From positions 1 to 12,076 of the forward strand of contig QMME01000089.1 in assembly GCA_003647095.1 (NCBI GenBank): DNA of 12,076 nucleotides. The letters run 5' to 3'. Of this stretch, positions 1 through 9,700 are shown piece after piece. This DNA is from Deltaproteobacteria bacterium (GTDB lineage: Bacteria > Myxococcota > B64-G9). Position 1 is the first letter of the stretch, and every line of letters begins with the position of its first letter. The position numbers and the translations under genes are program-made. Under the pieces are notes generated by a model. The model made no database searches and was not told the DNA's origin. It was given only the letters and a program-made list of their open reading frames with translations.

Positions 1-750
1 GACGGCGACGCCTGCACCATGAACGACACCTGCAGCGCGGGCAGCTGTTCCGGCAGCCCCCTCGATGCCGACGGCGACGGGCATACGCCGCTCGACTGCG
101 GCGGCGATGATTGCGACGACGGCAACGCGGCGGTGCACGGGGGCAACTTCGAGGGTCCCTACGACGACGCCGTGTGCACGGACGGGCTCGACAACGACTG
201 TGACGGCCAGACCGACTCGGCCGACAGCGGCTGCCAGCGCTGCAGCCAGGACGCCGACTGCGACGACGGCGACGCCTGCAACGGCACCGAGACCTGTTCC
301 GCGGGCTCCTGCCAGGGCGGCACGGCACTCGACTGCGACGACGGCAACGTGTGCACCGACGACTCCTGCGACCCCGCCAGCGGTTGTGTAAACAGCCCCA
401 ACCAGGCCGACTGCGACGACGGCAGCGCCTGCACCTCGGGCGATCACTGCGCGGCCGGCCGGTGTGTCGGCGAGCAGGTGGACTGCTCCCATCTCGACGG
501 TGTCTGCCAGGTGGGCAGCTGCGATCCGGACAGCGGACAGTGCTCGGCCCAGCCGGCAGCGGACGGCACCGCCTGCGACGACGGCGACAGCTGCACCAGC
601 GGCGATACCTGCCAGCAGGGCGTGTGCGTGGGAGGCGAGGACACCTGCGGAAGTTCCGGCGGCGGCTGCGGTTGCGCCACCCGCGATCCCCGCCGGGGCC
701 TGGCCCTGTTGCTGCTGCTGGGCCTGTTGCTGGCCAGGCGACGCCGCTGA
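1..750 (+). CDS. Cys-rich MopE-like secreted protein with MYXO-CTERM-like tail (3' part only)
   Basis: The frame is open from base 1, so the N-terminus lies outside the window; an internal ATG at 19 is not a credible start because matching Asp/Cys-rich sequence precedes it. The visible 249 residues hold a MopE-like metal-binding segment (about residues 22-72: DADGDG, then CGGDDCDDGN, then LDNDCDGQTD). Several Cys-rich modules built on DCDDGxxC (about 87-209) follow. The end (about 220-249) has a Gly-rich GGGCGC motif, a Leu-rich helix and a final RRRR, the layout of MYXO-CTERM sorting tails. In known families such tails anchor a protein in the membrane before processing by an intramembrane protease (myxosortase); Asp-rich DxDxDG loops usually bind calcium, and MopE itself binds copper. 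No enzymatic domain is visible, but one could lie upstream. Probably an exported surface protein; the precise role is unknown. Confidence 0.85.
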   Translation, partial: DGDACTMNDTCSAGSCSGSPLDADGDGHTPLDCGGDDCDDGNAAVHGGNFEGPYDDAVCTDGLDNDCDGQTDSADSGCQRCSQDADCDDGDACNGTETCSAGSCQGGTALDCDDGNVCTDDSCDPASGCVNSPNQADCDDGSACTSGDHCAAGRCVGEQVDCSHLDGVCQVGSCDPDSGQCSAQPAADGTACDDGDSCTSGDTCQQGVCVGGEDTCGSSGGGCGCATRDPRRGLALLLLLGLLLARRRR

Positions 751-780
751 GCCGGCTCGCCGGCCGGGCAGCGGTCGTTT
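744..780 (+). terminator. Possible terminator hairpin after the Cys-rich gene
   Basis: A nested inverted repeat begins inside the last codons. The outer stem is CCGCT (744-748) with AGCGG (770-774). The inner stem is GCCGG (751-755) with CCGGC (760-764) around a CTCG tetraloop. A weak T-rich stretch (TCGTTT, 775-780) follows. Position fits a terminator for the upstream gene, but the T-run is poor and GC-rich DNA makes such stems by chance. Confidence 0.35.
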
Positions 781-782
781 CG

Positions 783-791
783 TGGTAACAT
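783..791 (+). promoter_or_regulatory. Possible extended -10 promoter for a leaderless CULT gene
   Basis: TGGTAACAT at 783-791 reads as an extended -10 (TG, one base, TAACAT; 4 of 6 match to TATAAT, with the key first TA and last T). No convincing -35 is seen at the right distance. Seven bases after the -10 is the A of the ATG at 798, and no Shine-Dalgarno sequence precedes that ATG. Together this suggests a leaderless transcript starting at the initiation codon. Inferred from pattern only. Confidence 0.35.
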
Positions 792-797
792 CCGCCC

Positions 798-1202
798 ATG
801 AACGCGGGAGAGTGCGACTGGCACCTGCTGCAGCAGGCCCGCGAGCAGGAAAGCGGAGTGGCCACGGCCGCCCACGCCGACGAGCTGCCGCAGCCCGAGC
901 GGTTGCTGCGCTGCCGGGCCTGCGGGGAAGAGATCACCTCCAGCCGGCGGGCCCTGGCCATCGAGGGCCGGCACCGGCATGCCTTTTTCAACCCCCACGG
1001 CCTGCTGTTCGAGATCGGCCTGTTTTCCTCGGCACCGGGTTGCCTGGCGGCCGGTAATCCCACCGGCGAATTCAGCTGGTTTGCCGGTTTTCTCTGGCGC
1101 CATGCCCTGTGCGCCGGCTGCGGCAATCACCTGGGCTGGCGCTTCGAGCGCGCCGACGAGCACTTCTGGGGACTGGTGCTCAACCGCCTGGTGGAGGAAT
1201 AG
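798..1202 (+). CDS. Single-domain CULT (cereblon-like, cyclic-imide-binding) protein
   Basis: This 134-residue protein is recognised from the CULT signature SWFAGFLWRHALCAGCGNHL followed by GWRF. Cys39, Cys42, Cys105 and Cys108 form the two CxxC zinc knuckles. Trp94, Trp100 and Trp114 with Phe116 match the human cereblon cage (Trp380, Trp386, Trp400, Phe402) with identical spacing of 6, 14 and 2. The HAFFNPHG and FEIGLF segments (about 61-75) are also typical. Cereblon's CULT domain binds thalidomide-type glutarimides and, naturally, C-terminal cyclic imides formed by cyclisation of Asn or Gln; bacterial single-domain homologues bind the same ligands in vitro, but their cellular role is unknown. 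There is no signal peptide, so it should be cytoplasmic. Residues 1-35 precede the domain and are not recognisable. The gene converges on clpA, leaving 12 bases between the stops. The ATG at 798 lacks a Shine-Dalgarno site, but no better start fits. Confidence 0.93.
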   Translation: MNAGECDWHLLQQAREQESGVATAAHADELPQPERLLRCRACGEEITSSRRALAIEGRHRHAFFNPHGLLFEIGLFSSAPGCLAAGNPTGEFSWFAGFLWRHALCAGCGNHLGWRFERADEHFWGLVLNRLVEE

Positions 1203-1214
1203 ACCGCCGCCGGC

Positions 1215-3493
<2,279 letters not shown>

Positions 3494-3497
<4 letters not shown>

Positions 3498-3829
3498 GCC
3501 GGCTCCAGGGTGCAGCGCAGCGGGTAACCCTGGCTGCGTGCCAGTTGCATCACCCGGCGAGCCTTGCTTTCGGCAATGGCATAGGGATAGATCCCGGCCA
3601 CCCCCGAGCCCTGGTGATGAACCTGCAGCATGATCTCGATGGCCCGCTGGCGCGGGTGATGAAATATCTCCACGAGCACCATGACCACGAACTCCATGGT
3701 GGTGTAGTCGTCGTTGAGCAGCACCACCCGGTACTGGCGGGGGCGACGAACCCGGTCGTCGGGTCGAGTGGCCACCTCGCCCTCTTGCTGCCATTGCGGC
3801 CGCCCGCCGTCTTTTCTTTCCCCGGCCAT
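3494..3829 (-). CDS. clpS: ClpS, N-degron adaptor for ClpAP
   Basis: ClpS captures proteins with destabilising N-terminal residues (Leu, Phe, Tyr, Trp) and hands them to the ClpA N-domain. The 111-residue product (E. coli 106) has a flexible N-terminal stretch (1-31), needed for delivery in the family, then the core. The pocket residues are present: LLNDDYTTMEFV with Asn39, Asp40, Asp41 and gatekeeper Met45, and His71 in VHHQG (E. coli Asn34, Asp35, Asp36, Met40 and His66). The C-terminal PLRCTLEPA also matches. Its stop overlaps the clpA start by four bases, so the two are translationally coupled. The start is uncertain: ATG at 3829 is preferred, with GTG at 3838 adding three residues; neither has a Shine-Dalgarno site, and a TATACT -10-like hexamer lies just upstream. 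The gene begins 29 bases after the M23 peptidase stop. Confidence 0.96.
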
Positions 3830-3839
3830 GCCCGGCACC

Positions 3840-3845
3840 AGTATA
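3840..3845 (-). promoter_or_regulatory. Possible -10 element for clpS-clpA
   Basis: On the minus strand TATACT (5 of 6 to TATAAT) lies 10 bases before the preferred clpS ATG. No clear -35 sits at 16-18 bases. A start seven bases downstream, near 3833, would give a leader of about four bases, which would explain the absent Shine-Dalgarno site. It would let clpSA be transcribed independently of the upstream peptidase gene. Confidence 0.3.
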
Positions 3846-3858
3846 CGACAAATCGCCC

Positions 3859-4956
3859 CTATTTGCTCTCCAATCGACTGGACAGCTCCCCGGCCCGGAC
3901 CTTGAACGCCTCCAGGTCAGCGCCCGTCAGGGCCCGGTGGATGGTGGGCTCGGCCAGGAAGGGATCGAGCAGCCGCCCGCGCGGGGAATGCAGCTCGTAG
4001 TGCAGGTGCGGGGCGAAGGAACGGCCGGTGTTGCCGGAGAGGGCGACGCGCTGGCCCGCCTCGACGATCACCCCGGGACGAATTCCCGGCGCGATCTGCG
4101 ACAGGTGCAGATACAGCGCCCGCCGGCCGCTTTGCAGGTAGCGCAGGTCGAGGCAGTTGCCGTTCATGCGGGTGTGGAAGTTCACCCGCATCACCCGGGC
4201 CCGGTAGGGAGAGACCACCGGGGTACCCTCGTCGGCCTTGAAATCGACCCCGTGATGACGGCGCCCGGCCAGGTTCATGCGCTCGGTGATCTGCTCGTAT
4301 TCCTCGATGGGGCTGTGGGTGAGGCGTGCCTCCACCTCCCGGCCCTCCTCGTCGTAGTAGCGGCCGTAACGGGCAGCGGCCGGCTTGAAGAAAAAGGCCC
4401 GCCGGTCGAAGCCGCGCTTGCTGCTGCGGTAACGCAGGGCCAGGATGCGAAACTCGTTGATGTCCTGGGAAGGGTGGTAGAGCACCTGCAGCAGGTCGCC
4501 GCGGGCCACGTCCCGGCGCAGGTCCAGCCACCAGACCAGGATGCGCCCCAGGTGCGCGTTGAGCACGTCGGCCCGGCGCCCCGGCAGGCGGCGCGCCAGC
4601 ATGGTGTAGATGGATCTCTGCAGGACGATTTCCAGCCGTTGCAGCTCCTCCGCGGCGGCCGCCGGTGCATCGCCGGCGGCCGTACCGGCGTCGGGGAGGT
4701 CGGCGGCGGTACCCGGGGCTGCCGCCGGCGCTTGCGCCGCGGCAACAGGGGACGGCCCGGGTGCCGGCCTGAGCGGGGAAGCTCCGGGCTCGGCCGCGGC
4801 TGGTGGCGGGCGGCCCGGCTTCGGCCGTGCCGGGTACAGGTAACGACCGGCCAGGAACCCCCCGGCCAGTCCCAGCACCAATCCCAGCAACAGCTTGCCC
4901 CAGGCGGAACCACCACCCGGGGAATCTATGGTCGATATCGGCTTGAGCAGGGACAT
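3859..4956 (-). CDS. Membrane-anchored M23 (LytM-type) peptidoglycan endopeptidase
   Basis: The 365-residue product has a short cytoplasmic start, one membrane segment (about 19-37, LLLGLVLGLAGGFLAG), a Pro/Ala-rich linker (about 42-101), a middle region (about 102-225) like the domain preceding the catalytic part in MepM/Csd3-type enzymes, and an M23 domain (about 230-335). Zinc ligands are visible: His234 and Asp238 in HHGVD, and His319 in PHLHYE; the catalytic histidines are His284 (YLHLS) and His317. The family cuts peptide cross-links in peptidoglycan; topology puts the catalytic domain in the periplasm, and an intact motif set argues for an active enzyme rather than an inactive LytM activator. 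The ATG at 4956 is chosen because it sits just before the membrane segment and 13 bases after the GGDEF gene stop; upstream in-frame codons overlap that gene and look non-native. No clear Shine-Dalgarno site, so translation may be coupled to the gene before it. Confidence 0.92.
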   Translation of the reverse strand: MSLLKPISTIDSPGGGSAWGKLLLGLVLGLAGGFLAGRYLYPARPKPGRPPPAAAEPGASPLRPAPGPSPVAAAQAPAAAPGTAADLPDAGTAAGDAPAAAAEELQRLEIVLQRSIYTMLARRLPGRRADVLNAHLGRILVWWLDLRRDVARGDLLQVLYHPSQDINEFRILALRYRSSKRGFDRRAFFFKPAAARYGRYYDEEGREVEARLTHSPIEEYEQITERMNLAGRRHHGVDFKADEGTPVVSPYRARVMRVNFHTRMNGNCLDLRYLQSGRRALYLHLSQIAPGIRPGVIVEAGQRVALSGNTGRSFAPHLHYELHSPRGRLLDPFLAEPTIHRALTGADLEAFKVRAGELSSRLESK

Positions 4957-4969
4957 GCCGGGAGAGAAG

Positions 4970-6166
4970 TCACTCGGGCTGGGCCATGACGGCCCGGTTG
5001 CGGCCCTGTTGCTTGGCCTGGTACAGCGCCTGGTCGGCCAGGCGGAACAACAAGCCGCCTTCCACATCTTCCGGGCCCAGGGTGGCGGCCCCGACGCTCA
5101 CGGTTATCTCTCCCGCCGGCCGGCCTCCCAGGCTCTGCGAGGCGATGTACTGGCGCAGCTTGTCGGCCACCTGGTAGGCCTCGTTGCCCGAGGCACCACC
5201 GGTGAGCAATACCACGAATTCCTCGCCGCCGTAGCGAGCCACCAGGTCCTCGGCACGCACCCGGGCCCGCAGGAACGAGGCCAGGTCCTTGAGCACCAGG
5301 TCGCCGCACTCGTGGCCGTGGCTGTCGTTGCAGTTCTTGAAGTTGTCGATGTCGAACACCATCAGGGAAAGCGCCCGTCCGGTGCGCCGGGCCCGGGCGA
5401 TCTCCTGCTCCAGTCGTTTTTCGTAGTGACGGCGGTTGGCCACCCCGGTCAGGCCGTCCAGGGAGGCCATCTCCTGGATGCGCCGGTGCAGGCGGGCCCG
5501 CTCGATGGCGATGGCCGCCAGGTTGGCCAGGGTGGTCAGGCCGCGTACCTTGTCCTCGTCGACGTTCTTCCGGTCGTAGAGATTGTCGGCCAGGATGACG
5601 CCGATGACCTCCTCGCCCAGCATCAGGGGTACGGCGGCCAGCCTGGCAAAGTGCACCACCGTCTCCCCGGCCGCCGGCGGCGGGTGGTAGGCGGCCTTGA
5701 TGGTGTTGGAATGAAACGCCTTCTTGTCGCCGGCACAGCGGGCCACGATGGCCTGGACCGGCACCTCCTCGCTCTTTTCCGTCATCGGTGGCGCCGAGGC
5801 CGACAGGGGCATGGAGAACCCGGCCAGGCGCTGGGCCAGGTTGCGGGTACGGGTATCGCGACGGCTGGTTTCGTAGGCGTCCAGCAGGGTGGGCAGGTCG
5901 AGCCGCTGGCTCTCCATGTCTTCCCAGATGCGATGGGCCTCTTCGTCGCTGGCCGGGCCCACGGCGGTGGAGGCCTTCAGCTCCCGCCGCCCTTCGTCGG
6001 AGAGGAACAGAAAGGCGCGGTTGAATCCCAGCCCCTCACCGTGGGTGATACCCGAGAGGATGATGTAGAGAACCTGGTCCAGGTCCAGGGTGCCCAGCAT
6101 GGCCCGGGTAACCGCCAGCTGGAACTTCAGTTCCTTGAGCAACCTGCTGTTGGCCTCCTCCGGCAT
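4970..6166 (-). CDS. GAF-GGDEF diguanylate cyclase
   Basis: This 398-residue soluble protein should make cyclic di-GMP from two GTP. A GAF-type sensor domain occupies about residues 18-222 (LYIILSGITHGEGLGF at 33-48, PLMLGEEVIGVILADN at 180-195). The GGDEF domain follows (about 230-395), opening with DGLTGVANRR (237-246), then FDIDNFKNCND (271-281) and an intact GGEEF active site (313-317). RAED at 304-307, five residues before it, is a complete RxxD inhibitory site, predicting product feedback inhibition. No membrane segment or signal peptide is seen; the GAF ligand is unknown. The ATG at 6166 has AGGAG at 6174-6178 and a convincing promoter upstream. The stop lies 13 bases before the M23 peptidase, so this gene probably leads an operon running through M23, clpS and clpA. 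That a c-di-GMP enzyme and a cell-wall hydrolase share a transcript with ClpSA is inferred from spacing only. Confidence 0.96.
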   Translation of the reverse strand: MPEEANSRLLKELKFQLAVTRAMLGTLDLDQVLYIILSGITHGEGLGFNRAFLFLSDEGRRELKASTAVGPASDEEAHRIWEDMESQRLDLPTLLDAYETSRRDTRTRNLAQRLAGFSMPLSASAPPMTEKSEEVPVQAIVARCAGDKKAFHSNTIKAAYHPPPAAGETVVHFARLAAVPLMLGEEVIGVILADNLYDRKNVDEDKVRGLTTLANLAAIAIERARLHRRIQEMASLDGLTGVANRRHYEKRLEQEIARARRTGRALSLMVFDIDNFKNCNDSHGHECGDLVLKDLASFLRARVRAEDLVARYGGEEFVVLLTGGASGNEAYQVADKLRQYIASQSLGGRPAGEITVSVGAATLGPEDVEGGLLFRLADQALYQAKQQGRNRAVMAQPE

Positions 6167-6209
6167 ACCTGCTCTCCTACTCCGGCAATCTCACCACCTG
6201 CCGCCGGCC

Positions 6210-6238
6210 AGCATATCCACCCCCGCGGTAGATGTCCA
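6210..6238 (-). promoter_or_regulatory. Sigma-70-type promoter upstream of the GGDEF gene
   Basis: On the minus strand TGGACA (6233-6238, 5 of 6 to TTGACA) is followed by exactly 17 bases and TATGCT (6210-6215, 4 of 6 to TATAAT). Predicted start near 6203 gives a leader of about 37 bases that contains the AGGAG site at 6174-6178. This is the best promoter-like arrangement in the window and lies in the 95-base gap between the HAD and GGDEF genes. Confidence 0.5.
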
Positions 6239-6261
6239 GTTTCACCGGGGACCCGCCGGCA

Positions 6262-6732
6262 TCAACGCCGCAGGGTGGCGGCCAGGCGGCCGGGGTGCAG
6301 CAGCAGTCCCAGGGCCTCGGTGATGGACACGCAGACGACGTCGGCCGCCACCAGCGTCTGCGGGCAGGCGCCCTCGGGGCCGACGACACAGATGCCCAGG
6401 GCCGCCTCGCGCAGCATCTGGGTATCGGCCGAGCCGTTGCCCACGGCGGCCACCTGCAGGGGACCCAGTCGGCGTACGAACTCCATCTTTTCCTCGGCGT
6501 GGTTGGCACCCTTGAGCACCTTGAGCGCCAGGTCGAAACGCCGGGTCTCGTCGGCCACGGTGCCGTAATGATCGGCGCTGCACAGGTGCACCCGGGCCTT
6601 GATGCTCAACCGCGCCAGCAATTCCTCGGCCTCGGCCAGCAACCGGCCATCGCAGGCCAGGGTGCCGTTGAAGTCGAGCACCACGTGTTCGATCTGGCGC
6701 CGTCCCCAGCCGGGGGCATCGATCGCTATCAC
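6262..6732 (-). CDS. Small soluble HAD phosphatase of the P-type-ATPase-like (COG4087) group
   Basis: This 156-residue protein resembles the group called soluble P-type ATPases, cap-less HAD proteins related to the P-domain of ion pumps. Motif I is DFNGT (20-24) with nucleophile Asp20; P-type pumps have DKTGT and common HAD phosphatases DxDGT, so the second Asp is Asn22 here. Motif II is SADHYGT (52-58), a candidate motif III Lys is Lys82, and motif IV is GNGSADTQML (98-107). The opening APGWG and closing RLAATLRR are typical of the group. Substrate is unknown. The GTG at 6732 is chosen because homology begins there, GGAGG lies at 6741-6745 with 8 bases spacing, and it overlaps the carboxypeptidase TGA (GTGA); longer in-frame starts would run over the conserved tail of that protein. 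Cytoplasmic, although its coupled upstream partner is exported. Confidence 0.85.
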   Translation of the reverse strand: MIAIDAPGWGRRQIEHVVLDFNGTLACDGRLLAEAEELLARLSIKARVHLCSADHYGTVADETRRFDLALKVLKGANHAEEKMEFVRRLGPLQVAAVGNGSADTQMLREAALGICVVGPEGACPQTLVAADVVCVSITEALGLLLHPGRLAATLRR

Positions 6733-9700
6733 CGCCGCTTCCTCCGCCGCAGGAACACCAGCAACAGCAACCCCAGCGGCCAGGCACCCGTTCCGCCGGC
6801 CGCGGCCGAGCAGGAGCACCCCCCGCCGGGACAGTCGATGCCGTCGTCGGCCCGGCCGTTGCAGTCGTCGTCCTTGACGTTGCAGGTCTCCTGGGCCCCG
6901 GGATGGATGTCGGGGTTGGAGTCATCGCAGTCGTCGCCGCCGCAGGCGGCCGACGGGTGCCCGTCACCGTCCTTGTCGGCGCAGGTCTGCCGGCAGTTGC
7001 CGTCCTGGCACGACTGGCCGGAGTCACAGACGTTGCCGCAGGCACCGCAGTTCTCCGGATCGTCGCTCACCGGGGTCTCGCAACCATCGGCGCTGTCGGC
7101 GTTGCAGTCGGCAAAGCCCTCCCGGCAGGCGCCCAGGGAGCACTGGCCGCCGTTGCAGGCGGGGCTGGCGTGGTCGTACTTGCAGACGTTGCCACAGGCA
7201 CCGCAGTTTTTCGGATCGGCGGCCAGCTCGGCCTCGCAACCGTCGGCGGCCGAGGCATTGCAATCGCCGAAACCCTCCTGGCAGGCGAGCACCCGGCAAA
7301 CGCCCTGGTGGCAATCGCCCGTGGCCACGTGGGCCCCCCGGCAGGAGGTTCCGCAACTGCCGCAGTTTTCGTCGTCGGCGAGCAGGAACACCTCGCAGCC
7401 GTCGGCGGCGTCACCGTTGCAGTCGGCAAAACCCTCCTCGCAGGAGAGCACCAGGCAGTTGCCGGCCTGGCAGCCGGCCCGGGCATGCGCCAGGTGGCAG
7501 ACCGAGTTGCAGCCGCCGCAGTTGGCCGGATCGCCGGCCACGTCCACCTCGCAACCGTCGCTGCCGTCCCGGTTGCAATCGGCAAAGCCTTCCTGGCAAG
7601 AGGCAATGACGCAGCTGCCCTGGCTGCAGCCACCCTGGGCGTGGGCCGGCTGGCAGAGCGCCCCGCAGGCGCCGCAGTTGGCCTCGTCGCTGGCCAGCTC
7701 CGCCTCGCAGCCATCGGCGGCCGAGCCGTTGCAGTCGGCAAAGCCTTCCCGGCACTGGTCCAGCAGGCACTGCCCGGCCACGCAGGAGGCGGTGGCGTTG
7801 GGAAAGCTGCAGGCGTGCCCGCAACTGCCGCAGTTCTGCAGGTCGCTGCCGGTAGCGGTCTCGCAACCGTCGGCGGCCGAGCCGTTGCAATCGCCGAAAC
7901 CGTCGTGGCAGGCGCCCAGCCGGCACTGGCCGGCCTGGCAGCCGGCCTCGGCGTTGGCGAAGCTGCAGCCGTGGCCACAGCTGCCGCAGTTCTGCGGGTC
8001 ATCGTTCAGGCCGGTCTCGCAGCCGTCGCTTACCTGGGAGTTGCAGTCCCCGAACCCCGGGTCGCAGGCGGCCACCACGCAGGAGCCGGCCGAGCAGCCG
8101 GGAGTGCCGTGGGCGACGCTGCAGGCGTTCTGGCAGGAGCCGCAGTGGGCAGCGTCGCTGGCCAGCTCCACCTCGCAGCCGTCGGCATCGTCGCCGTTGC
8201 AGTCGTCGAAGCCGCCATCGCAGGCCTGCAACGAACACTGCCCGGCGCTGCAGGCGGCGCTGGCGTGGGCGTACTGGCAAGCAGCCCCACAGGAGCCGCA
8301 GTTGAGTGGATCGCTGGCGGTGTCGGACTCGCAACCATCGGCGTCGCTGCCGTTGCAATCGCTCCAGCCGCTGTCGCAGGAGACGATGAGACACAGGCCT
8401 CCCTGGCACTGGCTGCTGGCATGGTCGAGCTGGCAGACGGCTCCGCAGGCCCCGCAGTTCTGCATGTCCGAAGAGAGATCGTATTCGCAGCCGTCCGCGG
8501 GCAGCTGGTTGCAATCGCCCCAGGTGCCGGTGCAGGACGACACCACGCACGTGGAGCCGCTGCAGCCGGCCACGGCGTGGTCGAGCTGGCAGGCCGAGCC
8601 GCAGGCACCACAGTTGAGCGGGTCGCTGGCCGTGTCCACCTCGCAGCCGTCGCCGGCGATGTTGTTGCAGTCGAGCCAGGTGCCCAGGCAGGAGGCGATC
8701 ACGCAGCTTCCCGACTGGCAGCTGCTGCTGGCATGATCCAGCTGGCAGGCGTTGCCGCAGGCCCCGCAGTTGGCGGCGTCGTTCTGCAGGTTCACCTCGC
8801 AGCCGTCGGTGACCTGGCCGTTGCAGTCGCCGAAGCCGTTATCGCAGGAGACCACGGTACACTGGCCCCCGACGCAGCCGTGCTGGTCGACGTTGGGCAG
8901 GTTGCAGTCGGCCGGCGTGTCGCACGGGTTGGTCGCCTGGCAGTCGATCATCAGGCTCCAGCCGTCCAGCGTGCCGGTGTCGTACGAGGCCGTGTCGGCC
9001 ACGTGCAGCGTCCAGGCGCCGGTCGCGCTCTGGCCGTCGAACTCGGCGGGGTAGTAGGTCTGGTTCAGGTCATGCTGAGAACCGCCCTGGTGATCGTGCA
9101 GCGTGACGACCGTGGCCGAGGGGCTTTCGAGCGTCACCAGCAGGTCACCGATATAGGTATGGGTGATGTTGACCGTCACCGAGGTGTGCAAGATGGTGCA
9201 ATCGGTGTCGACCTGGATGACGCTGTCAATACCGGTGGAGTCGTTGTCGGGGATGTCCATCGGCGTGTCGGAGGAGGAAATACTGAACGACGGGTAGACG
9301 TCGCGGACGGTGACGGTAACACTGTCCGGGGCACTGTCCAGTTCGCCGTCCGAGGCCACCACCTCGAACACCAGATCGGTCTGGGCCATGACGAACGGCG
9401 CGGTGAAGGTGGGGTTGGCACCGCTAGCGTTCTGCAGATCCACCTGCGGCCCGCCGGTTTGCGTCCAGGAAAAGAGCAGCGTGTTGCCGTCCGGATCGGA
9501 CGAGGCCGAGGCATCGAGCGTCACCGCGTCGCCCTCGTCGACCGTCTGGTCGGGCCCGGCGTCGGCCGTGGGCGCGTGGTTCACCCCGGGGTGCATGGGC
9601 ACGTCGAGATCGACCGGCCCGGAATCGACGTGCACCTGGCGGCTCTCGGGCAGGTAGCCGGGGGCGGTGAAGACCAACAGGTGATCCGAGTTGGCCAGCA

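Noticed and set aside
3498..3851. N-terminal extension of clpA to an 878-residue protein
   Set aside because: The extra 118 residues have no Clp homology, run over clpS in another frame and are Arg/Pro-rich; the conserved N-domain starts at the ATG at 3497.
4957..5067. N-terminal extension of the M23 peptidase to 402 residues
   Set aside because: The extension overlaps the GGDEF C-terminus and is an out-of-frame translation of its conserved end; the ATG at 4956 directly precedes the membrane segment.
4895..6568. 557-codon plus-strand frame opposite the GGDEF and HAD genes
   Set aside because: It spans three real minus-strand genes and shows only low-complexity His/Gly/Gln-rich composition.
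6733..6819. 29-residue upstream extension of the HAD protein
   Set aside because: It would overlap the conserved Arg-rich tail of the carboxypeptidase; the GTG at 6732 has a Shine-Dalgarno site and stop-start overlap.
6232..8736. 834-codon plus-strand frame with a repeated Gln/Pro/Ser-rich motif
   Set aside because: The repetition mirrors the 156-bp coding repeats on the other strand; no independent start signal or known fold.
6993..8846. CRISPR-like periodic array
   Set aside because: The period is about 156 bp, in frame and protein-coding throughout, with repeats diverging at third positions; there are no short identical repeats separated by unique spacers.
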